A stretch of 64,000 nt of DNA, taken from Lycocorax pyrrhopterus obiensis. Lineage: Eukaryota; Chordata; Aves; Passeriformes; Paradisaeidae. Shown one piece after another: positions 1 to 13,760 of this stretch (position 1 is the first letter of the stretch; the number at the start of each line of letters is the position of its first letter). The notes under the pieces are model-generated. The model had not been told where the DNA came from and searched no databases. It saw nothing but the letters and a program-made list of their open reading frames with translations. The position numbers and the translations under genes were made by a program. The stretch lies in contig JACSVZ010000004.1 in assembly GCA_014706295.1 (NCBI GenBank), forward strand, positions 9,396,465 to 9,460,464. Reading direction: 5' to 3'.

Positions 1-3000
1 CAGGGTAGTGGAAAACAGGGCAAATGAGAAGGACTGGAATAAGAATAGTCTAGGGCATCATGGAAAGGTGGCAAATAAAGGGACTTATTGGGAATCTGAG
101 CATGATACAGCTCCCTGTCACTCTGCCACTGATTAAAGGTTTGTCTTGCTCTTTCCACAGTACCTGGAAGGTTTTACGTTCCTGCCTCCCTGACAGCTGT
201 TTTGTCTCACAACATTTTCAAACACATGGGAGACGATTGTCTCCTTCAACTGCTCCCGATCTCGGCCCTGAGTCATGGACCACTCCAAGTGTGGCGAAGG
301 ACATCCCTGATTTGTGGCACTGTGGCAGCAAGACAGCTTGGTGAAGATCTGAAAGCAAAAGAGCCTGGCTGTAGAATTGGGCCCCTAAAACCTATTAATT
401 TCTTTGAAGGTAATGGCATTACCCAGCTTTATGTCTGAAAGGGCCACAGATTCTCACTGATTCGCAATCTGTGTGTTGCCCTGAATTGTTGGGTTTTTTC
501 CTATATATAATGATGATTTTTTTTACTGTGGCAGAGAGGAACGAATGAGGATCTGCCACAACTTGAATAGAGGCAATTCCACACCTGTCCCTTTAACTGC
601 ACATTTGTGGCTGGCTGCCTTTTATTGTCCTCCCCTCTCTGGGGCTGCAGGATAGTGTGTGTGTGTGCGTGTGTCAGGATTTCCCAGTCTAGTGGGTGAC
701 CCCTCATCTTGCTGCTCCGAGCTGTGGCTTCCGTCCCCTCCTTTCTCTCCAATATTTATTGGAAGCACGTGCTAAGGAATCTGTGAGCCTGCAATGCTAA
801 TGAGTGCGTGGCACGGAGCGGAGCGGGGCAGCAGATGCAAAGGGACAGGCACGTTTCCTAATGAGGGAGTCTCGAGACCCATCTGTTGAGTCTCGTGGGC
901 CCTCAATGAAGTTTGCTGCGCGAGGTTGCCAGTGGAGGTTTTTTTTTCTAATGCTTTTAGTTCTCAACAAGTGCAATCCTGTATAGAGCAGCATGTCATG
1001 GGGTTAGGTTTTGTTGTTACTAGCAGATAATGTGACTTTGAAAAGAACGCCCCTGCCCCAGCTGAAAGGAGGATAACCCTCCTCTACCCCCTTCCTTCCC
1101 ATCCTTCTTGCTCGGATCAATAACAGGTCCCTAGGCACAAAGCCTGCATTCTTTTATTCTCAAATTAGAGCAGCTGCAGCAGCAACACCACAGCTCATTG
1201 GAAACCTATTAGCTTTTGAAAGACTTAATCCAGTTTGAAAATAACTAGTGTTTCTCAATCCTTCACGCACTCGCTCCCGTAAGAGGCAATATTCTTAGGC
1301 TGCATTGAGAGTGGACTGGGCTTCTTATTATAATAACCTGCATCTCTCTCTGTGTCCCAAAGGGGCAACAAAAAAGGCAAAATGTCAGTTTCCCAGCTTC
1401 ACAGGGCCTAAGAACATTGGATTTACTCTGCCATATCACACCCTATCATTGAGCTCTGCCGCCTACCATCCTGCCTTCAATAGTGACTGATGTCTTGTGA
1501 TTCACTCTCCAATTTCATAGTTTTTAAGGCAAGAGGGGCTATTATGATAATCTATTTGACCTCCTGCACAATGCATTAGAATTTCATCCTAGGTGGGATA
1601 AAAGCTGGGAGCAGCTGGATTCTTTGATGTGGCTCTGCTGGGCAGCAGTGGAAATTTGGGGGTTTTTGGGGGTACTCCTTGCTATAAGAGGAATTTTTTT
1701 TTTCTTTTTTTGAAGCACCTGAAGCACAGAGCTTTGTGAATGGGAGCATATTCAGAAAATGCCTTGCTTTGGAGGTAGGGGAGCTGATTTTACTTGGAAA
1801 AGGTTTGCCCCTTATCTTGGTTTCTTGTTTAGCTTTTGTATCACGCCTTTACTGAGGATCTCCCTGCAGCGGCCCTGTAAGATAATTACTCCCGTTCTAA
1901 AGGTGGAGGTCTGAGCTTCAGAGGTTTTTAGGCCTTAAATGCCTTGTGAAGACCATAGCAGTGAGCAAATAAAGTTTTCTTGAACAGGATCCTCAATTTC
2001 ATGCCCCAAGTCACACTAGAAATCTGTAGAAGATGAGGGAACTTGTTTTCTCATTTTTCTTGAGTCCCAGCCTAGTGTGTTTGCAGGGACATCTTTCTCT
2101 GCTCAGACTTTTCCTGTACTGTGCCAACCCTGAACCTTTCGTGTAAGTGCTGCCAACTGTTATCATTAGTGTTGGTACAGATATCTTGCCAGAGGTGGCT
2201 GGGGTGGGACCACCAACTGATTCCCGAAGGCCACTGAACAGCAACAGCTTTTGATTTCTACTGACCTGGACCAGATTCAGTGTGGTGACCTAGAGCTAAG
2301 GGGCTCAGTATCTCATTACTAATCCCTTGAGCTAGCCAATTCCTTCCACCAAGTCAATGTTTTCTAAAGTGTTAAAAGACTTTTCCTGCCTGCCTGCCCA
2401 TTAAATCCTGCTCTTCTGTCCGTGTCCTTGGATCAGCCTAATCAGTGAAGTGGATCAGTTTCAAGTCTTAATGATGCAAGCTGTGGTCCTGACAATGCGG
2501 AAGATGGCAGGCAGCACAGCTGAGGCAGGCACTGCTCTGGGGGCTCTGCTTTGGGGTAACCCTGATGTGATGCTTTTGTAATGCATTGCCAGCTGGGATA
2601 TGGAGTGTTTCCTGCCTTTAGCTTATTTATGTGAGATTTACAATTTATATATGTTTCTAGATACTTTAAATAAATTAAAAAAAAAAAAGAAACCATGTGT
2701 TTTCCTGGATTGTCCATTGCCATTGCTTTTTGGGTGCAAGTAATAATTTCCTTCTGTGATACTTCAGTCTTCTCACTTTCCTAGATGGGGGATTTGGCTT
2801 TGCAGAAAGAACTACGCAGAGGACCATCACTGTGTTCTAATGTATCTTTATTATTAAAGTCTTATATCTTAAAGATACAGAGAAATGTGTTTCAAGAGAG
2901 TGTGTACAGACAACCACGTTTCTCATTAGAATCAGCAATGGCCTCATCCACACACACCTAGCAGGAAACAGCTTCCATTTGCTTAATTTTAGATTGAGTA

Positions 3001-3143
3001 CAGAGCAGTTTACAAGTCCCGTATATATGTCTCCTCTTCCAGCAAAGCTTGTTCACAATTCATATAGACTTTGTATTTAGACTTCATAATTCATATACAA
3101 AGGTGGATGTATACATCACTCCACGTATATGCTTTTTTTTCTC

Positions 3144-3147
<4 letters not shown>
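1..3147. other. Non-coding stretch, no supported gene
   Basis: No gene is seen here. The longest reading frames are under 100 codons, were not recognised, and often overlap frames on the other strand, as expected by chance. The sequence is mixed-composition unique DNA with a short TG run (655-674), a T-rich run near 1694-1711 and a short CCTG run near 2387-2398. A small ccaata/tattgg palindrome lies near 750-763. No splice-flanked exon, RNA gene or transposon end was identified. Confidence 0.6.
655..674. repeat. (TG)n simple repeat
   Basis: Alternating TG dinucleotides with one C interruption near the centre, about 20 nt. It is short and probably only weakly polymorphic. Confidence 0.75.

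Positions 3148-3186
<39 letters not shown>
3148..3186. repeat. (TA)n microsatellite
   Basis: An uninterrupted TA dinucleotide run of about 39 nt follows a T/C-rich leader (from about 3132). Perfect runs this long are usually length-polymorphic and can extrude as cruciforms. The surrounding frame translates to an artefactual Ile-Tyr repeat, so the 76-codon frame across it is not a gene. Confidence 0.95.
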
Positions 3187-3191
<5 letters not shown>

Positions 3192-6100
3192 TGTGAAAAA
3201 GGGAAGGTATCCTAGATATTTCAGTTATTTATCCCTGATAACAGTTTCCTTAATATTTACTCTGGTACAATGGGCATGACTGTGTTTTTATGAGAAATGT
3301 TTTTCTTCTTGCAAAGTGGGAACACTTTCCCCCACTGCTTGTGTAGCTCTGGTGGTGCCTGTGTGCACACAGGCACTCGAATACAAATTTCTCTCACCAC
3401 TTTTTTCTTAAAACAGAAGTTATCCACAGAGAGCAATTCTGCCTTTGACTGCATATAATAGACCAGATGAAAAGAGCATGAAACTCCAAGGTTCTACACT
3501 TGCTCTTCTGGAAGGAGCTCAGTATCCGTTCAGTGATACTAAGCACTTTTTACTTACTTACTTTCCGTCAGTGGATCAGGATACTCTAATTCCAGGCTAT
3601 CTCATTAAGAATCTTCCAAAAATAGTTAACTAATCTCCAGAATCACAGGGGGTTGCTCCTTTCCAGTACTGGTGATGTCAATTAATGCTCTGTTACTGTT
3701 TGAAACCAAGTTCTTAATGTGGAGCTTGACATGAAGGTCCGTGTCTAGTAAAGACACAGAAGCAAAATCTGACAGTGCCCTTCCTCTTGCTAGCACTTTG
3801 TTTATGTGAATTGTTTCCCAAGTTAACTCCTGTGGCCTAACCCCAAAGAAGAGAAGATCTAATCTCTAATTGTCCTCTGGGACCATCCCTGCAAGGTCCT
3901 TGAAGAATATATCCTGTTTCCCAGTCAAAGAGTCAGTCCAAGGATGTGTCCTGTCTTCTCTTCTCATTTGAAGATTGTTTACCTGTTATTTATGAACTGT
4001 GTTTTGTCTATGGACTCTTCCTAGTGCGGTGGCATTGTGATGCTTGTTAGAGAAGGAGGAAGGATTAAAATGGCACAGACTTTACTTTCAACAACATATA
4101 TTCCATGCAGAAGGATTTGCAGTCATTTTACAATTGCACCAAAGTCCCGTCAACCCGTGGAGGCTGCAGGAATTCTGCCACTGGTGGGAGACAGTTTGAG
4201 TTTGTAATAAAGAAATATTGAGAGAATTCCTGATTACTTGCTCTGGTGATGTTTTAGAGCAGCATGGCATATGTTATTTGGTATCAGATGCGAAACAAAA
4301 TATTGACCATTTCAGGATGATGCTAAAGTAAAAGCAATTCGAAGATCAAATAACGTATGAGTGTATATTCGTAACCCAGCTCTAGCAAACAGAATTCTCT
4401 CATTTATGCCAGCTGAGATTACAATTTGGACATTTTATTAGAGTATGAAGAGGTCACTTATTGTTCAAAGAGATTTTTCCTGAAAGGAAGGCAACCAGTG
4501 CTGAAGAGGTAAAAGCACTGAGTTGTGTTCATTTGGATTAAAAATAGGTATTTTGGGCCAGCGGAGCTTCAAATAAGCAAATTCTCAAACCAAACAGTTT
4601 TCCTTTTGGTAGCCGAAAAGGAAACCGCACATCCAGGAGGAATGTAGATCAAAGCAAACTCTGCAAATGATGCAGAAACACATAAAATAACAAACAAGAC
4701 TGGTGGGAAGAGGGGAGCTTTTGTAAGTAGATAGGTCTGTTCATATTTCACTGAAACCAAAGGCAAGATTGCTAAAGAAGATACTGGAGAGGGGTATATA
4801 AGGGTATAGATTTTTCTCCTCAGAGGAATTTTCCAGCCTGTTTTTGCATCTCCATTGTATTTGCAAAGTAACAAATAAGGGGCATACTCAGCAGCAGATC
4901 TCACTGATAGCAACTTTTGCCTTTCACGACCCTACCTTATCTCTTACTTTCCTTCTCTCCCTAGTTTTCCCTGAGCCTCCCTCTGCTGAAGTCTGTGGCA
5001 AAACATGTTTATTTCACTGTTCACCCACAATGCTCTTAAAGCACATCATCAGGTCATCCTCCATGACTAAACTTTCAATATTTAGGTAGTTTAGCTTTCA
5101 TACTTGCTGAACAGAACAATTCTGAATGTATCTACTATTAGCTCTTTAAATCGGAATGCATTTGCTTAAGATTTAATATATGAGAGTACAAATCTACCTC
5201 AGAGCTGTTTTTAATAGAAAATATAATATGGCTGAATATTTTTAAACTCGTTGTTTCACTTACATATAAGTGACTACGTTGCTGCAATAATCAATTGTAA
5301 AAATAGAATTGATAAGGATTTGGTAATGGTTGCAGTGAAGTCATTCTTTAGCTGAATGACTTGTCCAGTCCTTTCTTGGATTCATCTTCATGAAGCGATG
5401 GGCATATAATTCCTGAACTCCTCAGGGTTTTGATTCACAGAATTGTCCATGCAAGAGGAAGCACCTTGCAGAAGGGGGAAGGGTCTTTTGTCTAACAGCC
5501 AAGAGGAGCTGGGATTTTGGGGATAACTGTGTTCCCTCCTGTTGATCCTGCAGACATCTCCATTTCCCTTTTGTATTGCCAGCTCTTCCATGTGCCTCTC
5601 CAGCTGAAAAAGCTGCAAGTGCAGCACCTACCTCACCTTTGGTAGGAAACAGCTCTTTTCTTGTGCAGGAGGTAATTCACTTCATCTAGGCCAGCAAGTG
5701 GAAAGGCAACCATTCTTCATGAGCCACATTTCTTTACACAGCTAAATGTGTCTCTTACCTCTCACTCCCCTCTCTTACTTCTGCAGCCACACACATTTTG
5801 AAAGCACCCTGGTCCATATTGCTGGGGTAGAATGAGTTCCCAGGGCTCTGGAGATTCAAGGACAGGACACAAGCTGGATTGACATTGCTTGGTAGTCGGA
5901 AAGATTTGATTTCCTTCTTATTTTCTTTTTCTTTGTTATTTTTAGGTAGGCAGTCCCTTTTCTCTCTGCTTTGCAGAGTGGCCATTCATCAGGAAGGGCA
6001 GGCCCCACTGCACCCATCCTGTGCAGGTCACGGGATACACATTTCACCCTCCCATCTTCCCGTGGGCCGTGCACAAATGATGCCTGCTCCTTGTGGAGAG

Positions 6101-9100
6101 GGCAGGGGACTGGAGGAATGCTGCTCTTCTGAAGACTCTCACTGGGATAGCTCGAGGGTGGATGGAAAACAATGTTTTCCCATCGTACCAATTGAGCCTT
6201 GTTTGCACCAATTCCTCTAGCAATTTTTTATTTCTCCAGGACTCTGGAATTGTTTGCCCATTCTTTGAACTTTTTTTAAAGTGGCCACTTTTAGCCTGAA
6301 TGGAGACCAGTGAAAGTTTGAACTCTGTATCCGGGGAAGCTCCTCTCTGCGTGAGCGCTGGACCAGTCAATAGGCTCCAAGTCTAGGACTGCCAGACAAA
6401 GGGACAGCCTGCAACAAAAGGGATGTTTGTACTGTGGCCAGAGTAAGCTTCCTTAAAAATAATAGCCAAGGGTAAACACTATCAATTCACAAGTTAGATG
6501 CTTGTAAAAAACCACCAGCCCGTTTGCTAACCCATTAAGAAGGGAAATAAGACTTGACAGTTCACTGTGCTGTGATTCTAAGCATGATGTTTCCCTGAGA
6601 AAGAGTGCCTGTGGTGCTGTGAGTGCTCTGCAGTCGTTGATAGCAAGGGATTGAGAAGATTTGTTGCTGTCCAGAAGTTTGTACATGGCTTGGTTTTAGG
6701 TTGTTTAAACCTATCCACATCAAGTGACAAAATGCAAAGCTGTCAGACCTGACCTGACAAAATGGAGCTGGCATTCCAAAAAGAGCGTGTCCATACAGTG
6801 ACTTCTGTTATTCTTCTCCAATGTGGTCTTTATATTTGTGACTTCAGGTAACAAAAAAATGTGGGATGTTTTGTTGAGAGAGGATTATCCAAAGCCCAAG
6901 TTAGGTTTGAAAAATTTATTCCCAAGGTGATGCCTTCCAAATGCAGAATAAATTCCCATGTGTGACTTGCTTCGTTCTTGGTAGATATATGGACAGCAGA
7001 TCTGAAATTTGGTCAGAACTTTGTGTCCAGTGGCTAACTGAGTGATCCTGGTCACCAGAGCAGAAAATGCTGGACTTGCCCAATTTTGTGAGGAAGTTCA
7101 TTGGTGGGAGAAAGTTGAAGAGACCTTGATGAAAGGCATGGAGTAGACCAGCTCTAAAGCAGACTGGACAGTTTCTGAGTAAGTTTTTACAGAGTATTTC
7201 GAAGTTGCTAGGAATTCTCTCATTGAATCCAAGAGGTTTTATGCTCTCCCAGTGTTTAGCTGGCCTCAGATAAATGGGAAGTCACCTTGGAATTTTTTAA
7301 AGCACAGCAAACAAACAGCTTCCAGTAAGACTATGATGGTTGTGTTTTGCACTGATAACTGGGATCAGAAATCAGCTACATCAATCAGGAGATAATCCTT
7401 AGTCCATAAAACTGAATTTAAGTAGTTGAGGCAGAAAAGTGGCATAAAGAGATAAAGTGAACCAAAGTGAGTAAGAAAACCTGCTTAGGAATAAGCACTT
7501 AGCCTGGACCTTACACAAAAACAATCCAGGCAGGAAATGAAATATATACTTCAACATGAAACTGAAGACATCAATTGTGTGAGGTTCTTTTGCTGAGATA
7601 CCTTGCTGTGTGCAAGGCTTTCAAGGCTGGTCTTTCATTCTGGTGACTCAAACAGTGTTGATAAACATAGCTTGAAAACTGATCCAAAAGGACCTGTGGG
7701 GTCTTTATTTTACACACTTTTCATCAGGACCCAGCTTTCTAAAACACATGATTAAATATTTGATAACTTTGACCACAATTAAAACAGATTAGTCTTTAAT
7801 TCAAGGTTTTTATAAAGTAAGTAGACAGTTTCCCCCAAACTTCCAGAAACTCAGAAGTCCATAAAGAAGATCCCTAAGAATTAGGAACAGCTGCTTTTAC
7901 AGAAGTGTTAATATAGCCGTTGCTTTTATTACAGTGTGGTTCCTTCACAGTATCTCTTATGCTTACATATGTTAGCACAAGAATCATATTCTCACTCAAA
8001 ATAGTCATTGGCTTTTTGGCAACAAAAAGCTATAATCATAAAAAATTTTGTATAAGCAGCGTTTTCACAATTCAAGTCCTGCATTCAAGAGATTTCTGAC
8101 AACTCCTAGCTTGAAAGGGACAGTTTTTAAACAAGGAAAATGCTGTTAATATCACCATACTATAGAGAAGTCAGTGACATAAGGAGGAAAGCAGTAGGGA
8201 AACACAAACACTGCCATACCAGATAAGATATCCAGTGTGATAACATTTGTTATTTGGTATTGGTCAGTATAAGGAGAAAAGAAATTAGAAAACAATTAAT
8301 TATCTTCCTAAATGAAAAAAGGATCCCAAGCCTTTTGTTAGTCATTTGGATGAGAATCAGAGAGCTTGATAACCCTGTAGTTGTACCTTGTCATAAATAA
8401 CACTAATTCGTTTTGAAATGCAGCATTTGTGGTTTCCTGTGTTGTTTTTCTGGCAGAGAGTTCCACAGATTAATTATTCATATTGAGACCTTTCTTAAAT
8501 CACTTAAAAATATTATCTTTCTACTCCATTGACAGAACCGTTGTCTTTTGTTAGTAGAGAGGCTGAAGAGGACACAGCTCACTTTCTATATGTTTGATCT
8601 ATTATGTCACTCTCGTATAATTTTCTTTAATAACGATAATGCCGGTGTTTTCAGTCTTTTTTTCCAAGACATTTCTTTAAGCTTCCTAGGCACTTCACCT
8701 GGCAATCCTGGACCCTTCTTGTTTCTGCTCTTCTCCCCTTCCTGTGGATTCAGGATTTCAGACAAGGAGCTTATATATGGGCATTGCTGTGCTAGGAGAG
8801 TAATAAAATGTATACTAAATGCCCACATATTATAAACAACCGTCTAGACAAGACTTTACAACACTTATCTCACCCATGGCTCTTATTTTTTAGGTTTTAG
8901 ACTATCAAAGTACAAATGTAGTGAATTCTGTTGCTAGGAATGCAGTGGCTTGGCTGAGCCAGGTAGGTGTTTTATGCTGCTACTACTTAATAATTATGTC
9001 TGAGTGAAAAATACAGGTATTGAAATGAAAGAAGAGCTGCAGCACTGAGCGTGACTTTTCAGCCTGAGCACGATCTTTCATATTGCTGCTGGAGGTAAAT

Positions 9101-12048
9101 TCACAGTGAGTCATAGCATGGTGGTACTGAAAATCTGTTGGTTCAGGGCCTGTGGTCTTCTGCAGGATGATCACATTACAATTTAGAAGTTTCCTGTACA
9201 TTTGGGTATCTTTAATTCTGGAGTACGTGTTTTAGGAAGGCTTTCACTCTCCATATTTCAGAGTGTCTTGCTGCTGACACTGAGCACTGAGCAGTGTGAA
9301 TGGCTCATGTCAAGGGATCTTGGTCTGTGGTGAAAGAACAGGAACAAGTCCAGTACACACAGAACAACTGGCTTTTGTTTACTGAGTCAAAGCTGTAAAA
9401 CCATAAAGGGAGCAAAAGCTGAAATCAAGGGACATAGAAATAATGGAGTGGGAATGGAAAAGAAGAATCAAGGTTTGAGGGTTCTTCTGTATGAAGCAGA
9501 GATCTGGGTTCCAGAGGTGGGGGAAAGACACAAATCATTCTTCCAAAACTTTTTGATGCAAGGACCCCTTGTTTTAAGTTTGTATTTGAGGCTCTTGGAG
9601 GGGAAAAAATTCAGTAAGTATTCAGCAAGTATTCCCCAACACCTTCCCTCCCTCTCAACTTTCAGCCCAGTTTATCAAAGCCAAAAAGTAGCTTTACGTG
9701 ATGATAAATATTCTCTCAGCCTGCCAGCTGAAGCCAGGGTTCTCTGCTATAAGAGGAAAAACTCCATTGCAGGAAAAGCTTTCTTAAATTTTATTCTTCA
9801 AAAGAAAAAAGCTCTCAACATTCCTGGTGGAGACTTCCCACTTATTGGAAGCTACTACTTTCTTGAAAAACCTTTGGTCTTTAAGAGCATTTTAAAACAT
9901 ACTCTTAGGAAATGCTGTATTGCCGTGGGGCATCTGGCTTGTAATCAGTCAGTCCTTTCAGTCTAACTCTTCCGTCATGACACCGACCCAGAGCATGCCT
10001 GGTGTGGTCCTGGGGAGCCATGTGCCTTATATGTCCATTGCAACTTGCAGGAGGTCAAGTAGGGGGAAGCCAAAGGATTCGTGCAAATGGTGGAGCCAAG
10101 CAGAAGGTCAGGGATGGCATTTTGTGGCCATGGGAAAGAGACAGCTCTTTCTCCTGGGTCGGGATGAGTCTCTGTCAGTGCCGAGTCTCAAAGAATCATG
10201 GGCCTTCCATGGCTGGCACCCAGTGTTCTTAATTTTGTGGTGAATAAGAGCCCTGAAAGCACATAATTTAATCCGCCTGAAGATAATTGTTGAAATAAAT
10301 CATTCTCTGGTTTAAAGAATAAATCTTCAGCAAGTTTCAAGAGAGCCTACAGCACTGCTGATTTTAATCATTCCTCTGCATAGGGAAGTGTCTATACTCC
10401 TTAGTGTTTCCAAACCAGCAGTACTGTTATTAAAAGTCAGGCCTGGATTTAGAAGCTGTCACAACTCAAACTAAGCTTTTTTGGGGATTCCTGGATTCAC
10501 AGCTGAAAGAGAAGAGGCCTGGTGAGCAGAGACCCCACTTCCCTCTCTGGGTTTAACTCACCAGTGAGCTGCACTGCCACTTGGTGCCTTGGTTACTGTA
10601 TCTGAAGGCGAGGTTCTGTGGCCAGTGCTCCACAGTGCATTGGCATTCTGGAGGGGAGAAGTGCTCCAGGAAAGATGGGTATTTGGGGTTTTTTGGTGTT
10701 GCTGGGATGTTGCTGGAATATGTGTTGCGTATGACAGGAAATGTGCTGTGGTGTGTCAGGCTGTACCACAGAGAGCGATTCCAGTCAATGGTGGGTGATT
10801 TTTATCAGACTGCCCTGTGGTCACCCCATGGGTTCCCCTGGGCTCTGGTGGGCAGCTGCTCCTCTATAGCATGTCCTGCTTTGGTTGAAATTTTTCAGGG
10901 TTTGGCTGGTCCACAGGGGATTTTTTTTCTGAGGGTGTGAAAAGGATCGGTTTGGGTGAGACGCATTCTAGCAAAGTAGAAATAGCACTGGTCAGCTGAA
11001 GTCTGTAGAGTCGTGCTTCACTAAACCTCCCTGTCCTTCTTCTGGGAGCTGTGCTGGGGCAGAGGTGGTTCACTGCAGAGGCAGGATGTGGGCTGGAATG
11101 ACTAGCTAAGGTGTTCCAACCACGGGTGAGGTAGGATTTGGATACACGCTACAGATTCTTTCGAGGCTTGAGGGTTCAATTAGCTCTTGGCAATTCAGTT
11201 GCTCCTGTGACTGCACTCTTGATTCCCTGGCTGGCTAGTTAAAAGGTGTCCTGCTAATTTATGATACTTAAGTTAAATAGCAGAGAATTTGGGCCATTTG
11301 TACGTTAATCCATTATGGATTGCAGGCAGGTTGCTGCTACTTAACCGTTTTTCTCCTGTCCATAGTTGAACGCCAGAGGCAGTTGGTGATCCTGGTATTT
11401 TCCCGTATTTTTGTTGGGTTTTGGTTTTTTTCCTTTTCTTGGAGTTCGCTTGAAGATTTTGTCTCTGGGAGAAAATCTAGGAGGAATGGACACTGCTCTG
11501 GTCTTTTCCATTGCAAATAATCCCATTTCTCCCTGTCTTCTAAACTGGGAAGTACTTACTGCTCCTTTGAAGCTGATTGTAGTGCTAAAAAATAAATTCA
11601 TACAGCGTTTGGCACAGCAGCATTTGAATAGTTTTAAGTGGTTGGAAATTAATTCGCTGTGCCATTTAAGCTACTTTGAAGAAGAAGAGATCTAGCTACA
11701 TTTTATTTTGATTGTATTTTGTATAAAATGTGTGGAGTTATTGGAACCAGATATATTAATTTTGTGCTAGGCTGATGTACACCAGTTAAAAATGTGCCCC
11801 CTGGCACATGGGATTGAAAGCTGAGGGTTTTCTCAGGCACAGATTCCACCAAGCCCCCTCAATTCAAGGTACCCCAGCCCCTGGGTTTGTTACTGTGTGT
11901 AATAGATATGGAAACACTGGGTCCCAGTGCCATTTCCATCAAGCCATCAAGCCTTAGAACTTGCTTTTGTCTGAAGCAAAATATTTGTTCCATGTTATTA
12001 GACAGGGCCTTACTGTGGAGTAAATCAGGGTTTGTTAAATTGCTAAAT
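3187..12048. other. Non-coding stretch, no supported gene
   Basis: About 8.9 kb with no recognised gene, RNA or transposon. The longest frame is 9448-9966 (+), 172 codons. Its product has no domain I recognise and no clear acceptor or donor frames it. Overlapping frames on both strands at 5856-6370 are also chance-like. Near 4330-4480 and 8030-8500 the DNA is AT-rich and free of obvious repeats, but I cannot show that it is conserved. Confidence 0.55.
3355..3376. repeat. Perfect 22-bp palindrome
   Basis: The left half GTGCCTGTGTG is followed directly by its exact reverse complement CACACAGGCAC, with no spacer. Pairing stops at the next base on each side. A perfect palindrome of this length is expected only about 0.015 times in 64 kb of random sequence. 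It could form a cruciform or bind a symmetric dimeric protein; neither is shown by the sequence. Confidence 0.9.
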
Positions 12049-12290
12049 ACCATAGAATGGTTTGGGTTGGGGGGACCTTAAAGGTCACATAGTCCAACCC
12101 CCTTGCTATGAGCAGGGACATCTTCAACCAGATCAGGTTGCTCAGAGCCCCATCCAACCTCACCTTGAATGTTTCTAGGGATGGGGCAAGCACAGCTTCT
12201 CTGGACAAACTGTGCCAGTATTTCACCACCCTCATTGTAAAAAATGTCTTCTTTTTATCCAGTCTAAATCTACCCTCTTTTACTTTATAT
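12049..12290 (-). mobile_element. CR1 LINE 3' fragment (minus strand)
   Basis: This is a 5'-truncated CR1 retrotransposon in reverse orientation. Read on the given strand it starts with the complement of the CR1 3' end (catagaatggtttgggttgg), then the stretch equivalent to 'ccttaaaggtcacatagtccaaccccc'. It runs back through the complement of the end of ORF2 and the 3' UTR ('cagcttctctggacaaactg', 'accaccctcattgtaaaaaa'). CR1 elements move by target-primed reverse transcription and are nearly always 5'-truncated in birds, as here. The copy is moderately diverged, with stops in every expected frame, and is inactive. The 64-87 codon frames inside it are fragments of this relic, not genes. Confidence 0.93.
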
Positions 12291-13748
12291 GTGAGCATGG
12301 GATAGGTTTAACTCCAAAAGTGGTCAGGTTGCAAACAGTATGTCATGAATCGTTTTGTTGTGTCTGCATTACCAGAATATACAGAAATCATACAAGGATC
12401 ATGTGTCACGAGCACAAGGTTTCATAGGCAAAAACACTCTTACAAATTTTCATTTGCAGAAAATCTTGGGAGCAGTTGTCTTTGTTCAAAGTTAAAAAAA
12501 AACAACAAAGTAATCAACTTAGAGCATTTATAAATTGGCCTCCAAAGAGTTAATTGTAAAAGAAACAGTGTGACATTTCCAGCTATCTTTAGAGGGAGGT
12601 CTGTTCAACAAAACATTTCAGGTGACAAAACACAAATATGGTGCACGGTGCCAAATGGAAAGAAAGAATAGACCCTCTGCTGCTGGGAATAGAAGAAGAC
12701 TGTAGTAATGTGATTATGGTAATGGTCAAAAAGTCATAGTCTTGTGCTTTTGTTCACTGTAATTAACTTCTTGGAATGGCACAGTCGCTTTCTCTATGCT
12801 CATCAGATGGCCCTGCCTTTGTGTCTGCAGTCTGTTATTTCTCCTGCAGGGACTGCAAGCCTCCAAGTGCATTACTAAATGAATTCATTGCTGGAACAAA
12901 GATTCAGTAGTAGAATAGAGATTGATATCTTTTGTTGTCAGACATTCAATACCATATAGCAATCCAATTACTTAAGCTGTTTCTATCAGTCTTATTACGG
13001 CTCACTATTGAGGCATGCTTTAAAGCTGGATAATTCTGTCTTGCAAGAATGTAGTGGAACAGATTAGAGCTTTAATGAGAAGGCTTTCTGTGGGCTAGGG
13101 CACTTCCATTGTATGTGTTGGGATTGAGGAATCATACCTAGGCAAAGGCCTGGAGTCATTGTTGCAAAGAGTGATCAAAGGGAAGCCTGAAATCTGTACA
13201 ATTGCTTTAAGAAATTTTACCGGTTGTAAAAAATAAAATAAAAACTGGCAAAGTTTCTGTCTGCTGTTCCCTATCTGTTGAGAATCTGTGCTGCACTGGG
13301 AAAAGGAAATTACTTATTGGAATTCAGATTGTGGAATGGATATGACATTTTGTGTTTGAACTTTTCCTCCACTGTGCTATAGGTCAAATTCTGTACTTAG
13401 CTGTAGCATTTTAGGAATGCTGGCAGCATGGATTCAATACAAGGGTTATTTGCATACAACTGCTCAGGGTGGATGTTTGGAGAGGAGGGGTTTCTAGTGC
13501 ACAAACACACAGAAGGCTTTGATAACTGCAGGTAGAGGAGGAAGGATTAGACCAGCAAGTCAGCCTTGTCAGTTTGCATCCTCACTCATCTCTCTGTAGC
13601 ACAAAGCAGGTAGGGATTGAACCCCAAGATAGCAGAAAGCTGGAGCTGGAGCGTCAGCAAGACCTCAAAACTGAGCCTGGAGAGTAGAAGTGGCGAAAAG
13701 TTATTTTACCATGAGAAAAAACAAGAAATGACTCTATCTACTTAGCAA

Positions 13749-13760
13749 TTTTTTTTTTTT
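13749..13760. repeat. Poly-T run (12)
   Basis: A simple mononucleotide run of 12 T. It has no associated retrotransposon or target-site duplication that I can see. Confidence 0.8.

Noticed and set aside
1656..1676. G-quadruplex from two G5 runs
   Set aside because: Just two runs, too few for an intramolecular quadruplex.
9448..9966. 172-codon plus-strand frame as a gene
   Set aside because: Length within chance range, no recognised domain, no splice signals of quality, and AT-typical composition.
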